Shown here one piece after another: positions 35,464 to 43,613 of a stretch of DNA of 64,000 nucleotides. Position numbers and translations under genes: made by a program. Position 1 is the first letter of the stretch; each line of letters begins with the position of its first letter. The stretch is taken from NCBI RefSeq assembly GCF_039778605.1, contig NZ_CP156060.1, forward strand, positions 541,501 through 605,500, written 5' to 3'. The stretch is from Flavobacterium sp. WV_118_3 (GTDB lineage Bacteria > Bacteroidota > Bacteroidia > Flavobacteriales > Flavobacteriaceae). The notes beneath the pieces were generated by a model, which did not search any database, was not told the DNA's origin, and saw only the letters and a program-made list of their open reading frames with translations.

Positions 35464-35656
35464 TTTTATTAGTTGTCGAAACAGACATCTCCATTATTCA
35501 CCATAATAAATAATCAAAAGGTGAAAAATAGATATACTAACTTAGTATAGATTTAGAGGTACGAAAAATCTTAAATATAGCTGATGAAAGAATGTCGCAA
35601 AAATTAACTTAACTATTACTCTACTTTTTATTTGTATATTCACAGGCTAAGTCTTA

Positions 35657-36010
35657 TTGATCATCGAAGTAGATTATAGGAAGCCGAACAGAAAATTATC
35701 AGCTGTAGAGGAGAAGTGGATATTGGGAGAAATCAACAAGGATGTATATGAAAAATGGCGATTGGAGTATGGTAGTCAAATTTCAGAATTGAAAGCCCAA
35801 ATGGAAAAAGAATGCATTTTGCTAGAAACTACTGATGGTATTCTTGACCGGAATTTAGGTCCGCTTCTTGATATAAACAAGATTTACGAAAAAGCTACTT
35901 TATTATAAAAGAGGGAGTTGATAAAATTGTTGTTTGATGATAGTTTATGTTATTGTAATGGGATTTTCTGTACTAGCTTCTCATTAATAACAAAATCTAG
36001 AATGCACTAA
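35657..36010 (+). pseudogene. Remnant of a large serine recombinase, C-terminal part
   Basis: The 83-codon frame (35657-35908) has the end region of Bacteroidota serine recombinases: VEEKWILGEINKDVYEKW, then a coiled coil and LLDINKIYEKA. After the TAA at 35906 the same frame continues with KRELIKLLFDDSLCY and NGIFCTSF, which resembles the usual recombinase ending, until 36010. The catalytic and zinc-ribbon parts are absent, so it is a decayed fragment of an older recombinase. Confidence 0.6.
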
Positions 36011-36118
36011 ATAAAATACATAAAAGATTATAGTGAATCAAGCATCAATTCATCACCTCCCAAATACCCGATAATATAAAAATCCTTTTCTTTTCTATCT
36101 AAAATAATAGTCTTAAAT

Positions 36119-36135
36119 TTAACACCAAATGTTAA
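36119..36135. promoter_or_regulatory. Inverted repeat, candidate operator of the XRE regulator
   Basis: TTAACA-CCAAA-TGTTAA is a perfect 6-bp inverted repeat 14 bases before the XRE start. Controller proteins of restriction systems bind such sites to autoregulate; here that is inferred. Confidence 0.5.
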
Positions 36136-36149
36136 TCAAATAACATACA

Positions 36150-36347
36150 ATGAAAATCAATAGGTTAAAAATAATCCTTGCAGAAAAAAGCAAAACCAAT
36201 AAATGGCTGGCTGAAAAACTAAGCAAAAGTGAAGTAACGGTATCCCGTTGGGTCACCAATGAAGTACAGCCTTCAGTAGAAACTTTGGCAGAGATTGCCC
36301 AATTGTTAAAAATTGATGTAAGAGAATTGTTGAATTCAACCAAATAA
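36150..36347 (+). CDS. XRE-type helix-turn-helix regulator (possible C protein)
   Basis: The 65-residue protein is almost entirely a Cro/C1-type helix-turn-helix: KSKTNKWLAEKLSKSEVTVSRW is the two-helix unit, ending with LAEIAQLLKIDVRELL. Its size and position two bases before a methylase gene match controller (C) proteins that time methylase and nuclease expression. A palindrome lies upstream of the start. Confidence 0.85.
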   Translation: MKINRLKIILAEKSKTNKWLAEKLSKSEVTVSRWVTNEVQPSVETLAEIAQLLKIDVRELLNSTK

Positions 36348-36349
36348 TT

Positions 36350-38548
36350 ATGAGCATTATACAACAAGGAATAGGTAAAAAACTGATTAAAATATCAGAG
36401 GATCAAAAAACGATAACCTATATTCATCAAAATAAAAATAGAAACTATAACAATCCAGAAGAAAAAGTTCAAGCAGAAGCTTTTTTAAAATTAGTATTGC
36501 AGTACAAATACAAACCAGAACGTATAAAACAATATGTATCTGTAACTATGGGCTCTGGTATCAAAGAGGCAGATATCGTGGTATATAATGATGATGCTTG
36601 TGAGCAACCACATATTTTGGTAGAATGTAAAAAACCGAATGTAAGTCAGCAAGAATTTTTACAGGCTGTAGAACAAGCGTATAGTTATGCCTATGCAATG
36701 CCTAACGAGGTAAAATATGTATGGGTGACCAATGGAGATAATAATGAGTATTTTGAAGTAGATAAATCTAAACATACTCGCATTACCCAGCCTGATATAC
36801 CGCAATTTGGAGTAAAAAAATTAGCTCATTATAAATTTGTATACGATGCCGAAAGTTTGAAACAAATAGAAGGCAAACAAGATTATTTTGATTTGATAGA
36901 AATTGGGGAGGATGATCTTACAAGAAGATTTAAGCAAGCCCACGATGCTCTTTGGGGAGGCGGACAGCTAAACCCTTCAGAAGCATTTGATGAATTGGAC
37001 AAACTTATTTTCTGTAAAATATGGGATGAGAAAAAGGATCGAAAACCAGGACAATCTTACGATTTTCAAATCATAACGGTAGATACAGAAGCCGTACCGA
37101 GCTATACGAAATTAAGTCCTTTGCAAATAGAAACCGAAAAGAGAAGAATAGAAAACCAGCAACTAAAGGAGCGTGTTGAAAGTTTGTATGAAGAAGGAAG
37201 AGAAAGAGACAGAGAAGTTTTTAGAGATAACATACGCCTAAGTGCCGAAAAAATAAGAACTGTAGTAGGCTACTTACAAGATGTAAATATTGGTGAAACA
37301 GACTTAGATGCAAAAGGACGAGCTTTTGAAACCTTTATGGGTACATTTTTTAGAGGAAATTTTGGTCAGTATTTTACCCCTCGACCTATAGTGGAGTTTA
37401 CAGTGAAAGTGTTGCCCATTACCAATCATTCTTTAGTGTTAGATACTTCTTGCGGTAGTGGTGGCTTTTTGCTGTATGCCCTCAATAAGGTACGTAAGCA
37501 AGCCGATGAATTATATCCTAATCATAAAAACGATGTAAGGCAAAGTCAAAAACACCGTAAATTTTGGCACGACTTTGCTGAGAAAAACCTCTATGGAATA
37601 GAAATAAATGAGCAGATTTCTCGTGCTGCTAAAATGAATATGATTATTCATGACGATGGACATACCAACGTCATTACATCTGACGGATTGCTCACACCCG
37701 AAGCCATCGAAAGAAACACCGAAAACAAAGGATTTCAGTACAACAGGTTTGATTTCATCATTACCAATCCGCCTTTTGGTAGTATTGTACGACAAACAGA
37801 AAAAGCTTATCTCAAAACCTTTCAACTCGGCAAAAAAGAAGAAGACTGGTTAGCTGTAGTTGCCAAACCCGAAACGTACCGAGAAAATCAAAGTACCGAA
37901 GTATTGTTTATAGAACAATGTTACCGCTTTTTAAAACCAAACGGCTATTTGGCTATTGTGATACCAGACGGCATACTTACCAACAGTAGTTTACAATATG
38001 TGCGTACTCATATCGAAGAAACCTTCCGCATAGTAGCCGTAGTTTCTCTGCCCCAAACGGCATTTGCCGCTAATGGTGCTGGCGTAAAAAGTTCGGTTTT
38101 GTTTTTAAGAAAATACGATGAAACCCAAACAGAGCAGATTAGAAACATTAAACAAAAAACGCGTTTCAACCTCTTAGATACCAATCACTACAAAACACTG
38201 ATTGCTGACTGGGATAAAGAGAAAAAACAAGCTATAAAAGAACTGGAAAAGCAATACAAAAACGACTACCCTGAAAAAGATAAAAAAGAAATTACGGAAT
38301 TAATGCAGGAAGACAAAACCGAAATTAATAGCCGATTTGCGGACCAATTACAAGAATTAAAAGAAAGCCTACAATTGCAATATCAGCAAGAAAATGAAAG
38401 ACAATTGCCAGATTATCCCATTTTTATGGCAATAGCCGAAGATATAGGATACGACGCTACAGGTAAAAAAACCAATGTAAACGAGCTGGATAGTATTTCC
38501 ACAGAGTTAGAAAAATTTATTAACGCAATTGAAAATAACGAAATATGA
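36350..38548 (+). CDS. hsdM: Type I-like DNA methylase with N-terminal HsdR_N nuclease-like domain
   Basis: The 732-residue protein is a fusion. Residues 1-150 resemble the HsdR N-terminal PD-(D/E)xK domain, with D75 (KEADIVVY) and E92-x-K94 (ILVECKKP). Residues 290-640 are an N6-adenine methylase: motif I LDTSCGSGGFLLYAL (about 365) and motif IV TNPPFGS (about 473). The C-terminal part is helical and charged and may contact HsdS. Methylation of adenine at a site set by the HsdS protein is expected. The next gene overlaps it by four bases. Whether the nuclease-like part cuts is unknown. Confidence 0.85.
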   Translation: MSIIQQGIGKKLIKISEDQKTITYIHQNKNRNYNNPEEKVQAEAFLKLVLQYKYKPERIKQYVSVTMGSGIKEADIVVYNDDACEQPHILVECKKPNVSQQEFLQAVEQAYSYAYAMPNEVKYVWVTNGDNNEYFEVDKSKHTRITQPDIPQFGVKKLAHYKFVYDAESLKQIEGKQDYFDLIEIGEDDLTRRFKQAHDALWGGGQLNPSEAFDELDKLIFCKIWDEKKDRKPGQSYDFQIITVDTEAVPSYTKLSPLQIETEKRRIENQQLKERVESLYEEGRERDREVFRDNIRLSAEKIRTVVGYLQDVNIGETDLDAKGRAFETFMGTFFRGNFGQYFTPRPIVEFTVKVLPITNHSLVLDTSCGSGGFLLYALNKVRKQADELYPNHKNDVRQSQKHRKFWHDFAEKNLYGIEINEQISRAAKMNMIIHDDGHTNVITSDGLLTPEAIERNTENKGFQYNRFDFIITNPPFGSIVRQTEKAYLKTFQLGKKEEDWLAVVAKPETYRENQSTEVLFIEQCYRFLKPNGYLAIVIPDGILTNSSLQYVRTHIEETFRIVAVVSLPQTAFAANGAGVKSSVLFLRKYDETQTEQIRNIKQKTRFNLLDTNHYKTLIADWDKEKKQAIKELEKQYKNDYPEKDKKEITELMQEDKTEINSRFADQLQELKESLQLQYQQENERQLPDYPIFMAIAEDIGYDATGKKTNVNELDSISTELEKFINAIENNEI

Positions 38549-40065
38549 TATTGAGAGGTATTATTGATAATTCTTTAAACGGACAACTTTGTATCAGAGG
38601 TTTTGCACCTATAAAAGAGCTGGCTAATATATCCAAAGCGGATTATTCTTACCAAAGAAATCCGATACAAGATAGAGAGGATATAAGTGATTTTTTAAAA
38701 AACGAAACGTACCTTTTTTTTCCGGAAGTGATATTAAGCTATAAAATAAAGCATGATTTTTCCAAATCGAAAGACACTTTAACCCCTTTACAAAAAATAC
38801 AGTCAAATAAAAGTTTTAAATCTAACATAGACCAAACCAGTTTTAAAATAAAAAAGATTGATTATAAAAGCATTGCAGATGCAAAAGGTGTTACAACCTT
38901 GTCAGTTGTGGAAATTGAAATTAACAATTTGGCAGACAAACCATTTCATAGAATAGATGGTAACCACAGATTAAAAGCAGCGGAGGAGTCCACAGCAGAG
39001 AAAGTGGATAGAATGGTTGCTCCTTTTTGTATCATCTTGGGACAAGAATTTTACGAAAATGGGGCTATCGTTACAAATACTGAAACCGAAAATTTTGATA
39101 AGGCAATCAAAGTATTTTTTCACAATATCAATACTAAAACAATTCCTTTAACTTCTGAAGAAAATTTAAAAGTTATTATAGATGATAAACTAACATTTCC
39201 TGATACTGAATTGCAAGAACTTTTAGGCGATTATGCTTTGCTGACAAGAACATTGATTGATAAAGTTTCACCTGAGTATTTTGAAGGAATACAACACATT
39301 ATATCAGGTAAGTATCGCACCTACTACAATTCAATTTTCTGGATTTTATTAGAACGTGGAGAAGATAAAGACACCTTAGTAGAAAAAGTTTTTAACTCTT
39401 TAAAGGCAATTGATTTGCTTTACAGTGAAAATGATAGTCTTAAAGCAAATTCTAGTTTTGGTTTATTGACAGCCTTCTTATATTATCACGTGCAAGGAAA
39501 TAAAGCCAAATTTGATTTTTTTAAAGATTGGATTTTAAACAATCATATTTTTGAAATTCAAGAGGTTAAAGATGCTTCTTTAGTCAATATTTTTGACAAA
39601 ATTTCTGCCAGAAGCATTAGCGTTTTTGTAGCAATGCCTTATTATGACGGAAGTACTGAAATTATGAAAACCTATAATGATGCCTATAATCGGGTTATAA
39701 GTAAAATTACAGCCAACTTTCCACATATTTCTATCAGCTTATTACCAATAATGACGCACAGAGGAGAAACAAGAGACATTATAAATAATATGATCAACGA
39801 GATACAAAGTTGTAGCGTGTTCATTGCTGATATTACAGGAGGCAATCCAAATGTTGGCTACGAATTAGGAATTGCAAGAGCTTTGAAAAAGCCAACTATC
39901 ATTGTACGTCAATTGGGCGATACGGTAAAAGTACCATTTGACTATGAACACGATGTAAGAAACCCGTATAATGAAAAGGCAATTAGCACTTTAGAAGATG
40001 AAGTGTATAATAACCTAATAGGTATTTTGTCTAGTAATTATGGATATGTAATTGAAAATATATAA
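38545..40065 (+). CDS. DGQHR/DndB-like domain fused to nucleoside-deoxyribosyltransferase/TIR-like domain
   Basis: The 506-residue protein has two parts. Residues 1-340 include HRIDGNHRLKAAEES (D138-R142), a variant of the DGQHR motif of DndB-like/ParB-fold regulators, with FFHNINTKTIPLTSEENLK further on. Residues 353-506 hold SISVFVAMPYYDG, VFIADITGGNPNVGYELGIARAL (Glu about 440) and PTIIVRQLG, the fold of nucleoside 2-deoxyribosyltransferases and TIR-like NADases. It sits between the methylase and specificity genes, four bases overlapping the first. Role is unknown; a DNA-status sensor coupled to nucleotide cleavage is one inference. Confidence 0.7.
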   Translation: MILRGIIDNSLNGQLCIRGFAPIKELANISKADYSYQRNPIQDREDISDFLKNETYLFFPEVILSYKIKHDFSKSKDTLTPLQKIQSNKSFKSNIDQTSFKIKKIDYKSIADAKGVTTLSVVEIEINNLADKPFHRIDGNHRLKAAEESTAEKVDRMVAPFCIILGQEFYENGAIVTNTETENFDKAIKVFFHNINTKTIPLTSEENLKVIIDDKLTFPDTELQELLGDYALLTRTLIDKVSPEYFEGIQHIISGKYRTYYNSIFWILLERGEDKDTLVEKVFNSLKAIDLLYSENDSLKANSSFGLLTAFLYYHVQGNKAKFDFFKDWILNNHIFEIQEVKDASLVNIFDKISARSISVFVAMPYYDGSTEIMKTYNDAYNRVISKITANFPHISISLLPIMTHRGETRDIINNMINEIQSCSVFIADITGGNPNVGYELGIARALKKPTIIVRQLGDTVKVPFDYEHDVRNPYNEKAISTLEDEVYNNLIGILSSNYGYVIENI

Positions 40066-40066
40066 A

Positions 40067-41467
40067 ATGTACAATCTTCCCACACATACCGACCCCAATA
40101 AAATTTTTATCATCAACCGTTCTGAATTAGTTGATAGATGGGATGGAGATATGGTACTGTACAATAAAATATTGCATAATTTTAAGTATGATATTGTCTC
40201 TTTAAAAAATTTATTAATAAAAAATCCGCAATATGGAGCCAATGAAAGTGGTATAATAAGAACTTCCTTTCTTGAACCAAGATATATCAGAATAACAGAT
40301 ATTGACGAATATGGGTTACTTAAAAACGAAATTGGAGTAACGGCTCAAAATATTGAGAGTAGGTTTATTTTAGATAATGATGATATACTTTTTGCTCGTA
40401 GTGGCAATACGGTTGGAAAAGCATATATCCACAAAAAAGATACTGTAAACTATGATTGCTTTTTTGCTGGTTATATGATACGATTTGTTGTTGATAAATC
40501 TAAAATTTTACCAGATTATCTTTTTACTTATACTCAACTAGGGGTGTATAAAAATTGGGTGAAAGCTATTCAAAGAACTGCAGGACAACCAAATATAAAT
40601 GCTGAGGAATATAAATCTTTGCAAATTCCATTGCCTGGCATTAATATTCAGAAAGATATTGTTTCAATATTTCAATCTGCGTATACAAAAAAGCAAGAAA
40701 AAGAAGCCAAAGCACAACAACTATTAAACAGTATAGACACCTATCTGTTGGGCGAATTGGGTATTTCCTTGCCCGAAAAAGACAATAGTTTACAAAATCG
40801 AATATTTACAACTTCTTTTAGCGAAGTTACAGGTGGCAGGTTGGATCCAGATTATAATAGTAAATATGATTTTTTGATAAATCAAGATGCGAATTTCCCT
40901 TTCAATACTTTGGGAAGTTTAATTGTTAAACCACCTCAATATGGTGCAAATGAAGAAGCGGAAGAGTATAGTTTAGAAAATGCAATTAGATATATCAGAA
41001 TAACAGATATTGATGAAATTGGTGAATTAAAGGATTATGGAAAAAAAACAGCTAAAAACACCAATAACATTTATGAATTAAAATATAACGATATTCTTTT
41101 TGCTCGAAGTGGGTCTGTTGGTAGATGTTACATACACAAAAAGGTAGAAGAAAAAGCAATTTTCGCAGGTTATTTGATTCGATTTGTCTTAAATATTGCT
41201 AAAATCAATCCTGACTTTTTGTTTTTTTATTGCAATTCAAAAATTTATAAATATTGGGTTAGTGCAATAGAACGTCCTGCTGTACAGTCAAATATTAATT
41301 CTGAAGAGTATAAATCACTACCAATCCCGCTTCCTCCACTTGAAAAGCAAAACGAAATAGCACAGCATATTCAAGATATGCGTAGCAAAGCTAAAGTCTT
41401 GCAAGCCGATGCAAAAAATGTTTTGGAACAAGCCAAACAACAAGTAGAAAAAATGATAATAGGCTAA
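40067..41467 (+). CDS. hsdS: Type I restriction specificity subunit HsdS
   Basis: The 466-residue protein starts at the ATG one base after the previous stop. It has two target-recognition domains (about residues 45-205 and 275-455) joined by helices. The halves are strikingly alike: QYGANE, RYIRITDIDE, DILFARSG-VG--YIHKK, FAGY-IRFV, EEYKSL-IPLP occur in both. Normally the two halves differ and read different sequences; this similarity predicts a nearly symmetric DNA target. It should guide the methylase of the operon. Confidence 0.9.
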   Translation: MYNLPTHTDPNKIFIINRSELVDRWDGDMVLYNKILHNFKYDIVSLKNLLIKNPQYGANESGIIRTSFLEPRYIRITDIDEYGLLKNEIGVTAQNIESRFILDNDDILFARSGNTVGKAYIHKKDTVNYDCFFAGYMIRFVVDKSKILPDYLFTYTQLGVYKNWVKAIQRTAGQPNINAEEYKSLQIPLPGINIQKDIVSIFQSAYTKKQEKEAKAQQLLNSIDTYLLGELGISLPEKDNSLQNRIFTTSFSEVTGGRLDPDYNSKYDFLINQDANFPFNTLGSLIVKPPQYGANEEAEEYSLENAIRYIRITDIDEIGELKDYGKKTAKNTNNIYELKYNDILFARSGSVGRCYIHKKVEEKAIFAGYLIRFVLNIAKINPDFLFFYCNSKIYKYWVSAIERPAVQSNINSEEYKSLPIPLPPLEKQNEIAQHIQDMRSKAKVLQADAKNVLEQAKQQVEKMIIG

Positions 41468-41482
41468 ACTCATTAGTAAACT

Positions 41483-42829
41483 ATGATAACGCAAGATAAA
41501 GTAAAACAAATTCATACTATTTGGGATAACTATGTTTCATCTAATAAGAGAGTGCTGGATACTAAAGGGAATGAATTTGATAATATAGATGAAGCAAGAT
41601 TAAACGCAATTGTTGAACTTAAGAAATTTATTGAACAGTTTCGATCTGGAGCAATAAATGTATTTGAATTCAAGACCAATGTAGATAGCTTTAATAAAAG
41701 GAATAATCTTTGGGGTTTCACAGCGACTAAAGGTCAAATGTTTTTCAATCAATTAGTTAAAAACAGTGAATCTGATATAGAAAAATTATCTAAATTACTA
41801 AAAGAATGTCTTTATCTACCATCCAATTTAGAAGAGGCTCTTTCAAAGATAGATGTATTAGAAAAATATAGTTTTGGAATATCGTCAAAAGCTAAGGATA
41901 AGAGAAAAGCACCTAATTCTGGCTCTATTGGATATTTCCTGTCTTATTTTTGGCAGATACAGGATAATAGAGCTTGGCCAATTTTATATACTTCTCTGAT
42001 AAATGCATACAAAGAGCTAGATTTTTGGGAGGAAAAAGAAAATCAAGTACAGACGTATCGCTTTTTTTATGACTTAAACGAACAGATAAAGGTTGTTTTA
42101 AACAAGTACACAGGTAAGGAAATCAATAACTGGGATGCAGAACACGCATTTTGGAATTTTAAAGGTAATCCTAATAAAACAACAAATGTTACTCCTTCAA
42201 TTAAAAAGAAGAAACCTATTATTGTTGAAGTAGAAGAAGAAAAAATCATTGCTGCAAATGCTTCATTTGAGTTGTCAGACTACCTGATCCCTAAAGTTTC
42301 AAGATTAGTTGAATTAGGAAATAACAATGAAAATTCTTCTTCTTCCAAAGGGTTTGCGTATGAAAAATTAGTTGCCGAAATATTTAAACAGCTAGATTTT
42401 GAAGTAGAAGTTCTAGGGCAAGGTACAAGAAGAAATCCCGATGCCATCATAAGGCATAGGGAAGAAAACACTGCGTTTTTGATAGATGCAAAAGCATATT
42501 CAAATGGTTATAGCTTAGGGATAGATGATAGAGCAATTAAAGAATATATCAATCACTATTGTCCAAAATTGCAGAAAGAAGGTTATAAAAAAATAGGTTT
42601 TATTATCGTAAGTAATTCGTTTAAATCTAATTTTGATGGATTTATTAATGAAATTACATGGAATACAGACATTAAAAGATTTATACTATTATCATCAGAA
42701 GCATTATTATACCTTTTAGCATATAAAACAAAAGACAGAATTCCTCCGGCTACTATTATTGAAACATTAATAAGTTTTGGTAATCCTATCGAATCTAAAA
42801 ATATTATAGAGGAATTTGATGATGTATAA
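41483..42829 (+). CDS. Restriction endonuclease with FokI-like C-terminal cleavage domain
   Basis: The 448-residue protein has a helical/winged N-terminal part (about residues 1-270, with FWQIQDNRAWPILYTSLINAY) and a C-terminal nuclease domain. The active site reads RRNPDAII (D320) and FLIDAKAYSNGYSL (D335-x-K337), which closely resembles the FokI catalytic stretch DTKAYSGGYNL, followed by FIIVSNSFKSNFDGFINEI, like FokI's FVSGHFKGNYKAQL. It starts 16 bases after hsdS. It should cut DNA, probably as a dimer, with targeting from its own N-terminus or the HsdS-methylase complex. Confidence 0.75.
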   Translation: MITQDKVKQIHTIWDNYVSSNKRVLDTKGNEFDNIDEARLNAIVELKKFIEQFRSGAINVFEFKTNVDSFNKRNNLWGFTATKGQMFFNQLVKNSESDIEKLSKLLKECLYLPSNLEEALSKIDVLEKYSFGISSKAKDKRKAPNSGSIGYFLSYFWQIQDNRAWPILYTSLINAYKELDFWEEKENQVQTYRFFYDLNEQIKVVLNKYTGKEINNWDAEHAFWNFKGNPNKTTNVTPSIKKKKPIIVEVEEEKIIAANASFELSDYLIPKVSRLVELGNNNENSSSSKGFAYEKLVAEIFKQLDFEVEVLGQGTRRNPDAIIRHREENTAFLIDAKAYSNGYSLGIDDRAIKEYINHYCPKLQKEGYKKIGFIIVSNSFKSNFDGFINEITWNTDIKRFILLSSEALLYLLAYKTKDRIPPATIIETLISFGNPIESKNIIEEFDDV

Positions 42830-42907
42830 ATTTTTTAGACACCTATATACTTGAATGTACCAAGTAAAAATTCATACATATCATATTAACATTCAAACAT
42901 CAATACA

Positions 42908-43030
42908 ATGAAAACGTTATCCGAATATGTATTAGAAAGATTTACTGAAACCTCAAATGCAAATACAGTAAATGAAACATCTGAAAATAATCATCAGGTG
43001 GATAAAAATAAAAATACTGAGGAAGAGTAA
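42908..43030 (+). CDS. Small hypothetical protein ending the restriction-like operon
   Basis: The 40-residue peptide begins MKTLSEYVLERF and is then Asn/Thr/Glu-rich with an acidic end (NKNTEEE). It is 79 bases after the nuclease gene and 20 bases before a strong terminator, so it belongs to the same transcript. I do not recognise it; it has no signal peptide. A modulator of the nuclease or an inert leftover are both possible. Confidence 0.5.
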   Translation: MKTLSEYVLERFTETSNANTVNETSENNHQVDKNKNTEEE

Positions 43031-43049
43031 GTATCATTTATTAAAACTT

Positions 43050-43089
43050 AACAACCGCTCAATCGTAATGATTGAGCGGTTGTTGCTTT
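43050..43089 (+). terminator. Strong terminator of the methylase/nuclease operon
   Basis: A perfect 14-bp stem (AACAACCGCTCAAT with ATTGAGCGGTTGTT), 7-base loop, then GCTTT. Confidence 0.85.
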
Positions 43090-43613
43090 ATGGGAGGAAA
43101 TGCGTACTAATAATTGGTGGCAATTATATACATGATTACCATTATAAATGTGACTACGGTCAAAGTCAATACCTATTTTTCTGCAATAGGAATTATAACC
43201 TGATTATTGGATAAAAGCTTATTGTATTTAAAAAAAAGGGCGTAGCTTATGATATGTGGGATTAGGAGAAAAGTAAAAACTTTGTATCGTTCCATCTTTA
43301 ATTGAAATGTCGCATATAACTGATTTAACGTGTTTCGGGCTCTTTATTAACATCAGTCAAAATAACTTTGGAGTGTTAGCGTGTGCCCATTTTTAGTGTG
43401 CCCTTTACTTGGATTAGAAGAAATGTTCTTATACTCTAAATTTTTCCGATGAAATATTAAAATCGAAAAGGTTAAACTTTTTAAATTAATTGGAAGAAGG
43501 AAGATATCCTTTATTGTAGGATGTTGTTTAAAGGAAGAAGGATAAGTTGTGGCATTTTCTGAAATGATTGTGAATTTCCATATTGTGAACCCAAGAACAG
43601 GGTTTATTTGAAG
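43090..43613. other. 524-bp intergenic region before the IS481 element
   Basis: No supported gene. Notable only are TAACTTTG near 43362 (promoter-like) and a close double GTGTGCCC around 43381-43405. Frames in it lack starts and resemblance. Confidence 0.45.

Noticed and set aside
36350..41467. Ordinary complete type I restriction-modification system
   Set aside because: HsdM and HsdS are present but no HsdR helicase/translocase gene occurs anywhere in the island; the nuclease parts are a fused N-terminal domain and a FokI-like protein.
42972..43214. 80-codon plus-strand frame overlapping the 40-residue gene
   Set aside because: It runs through the strong terminator hairpin at 43050-43089, so it is unlikely to be translated.
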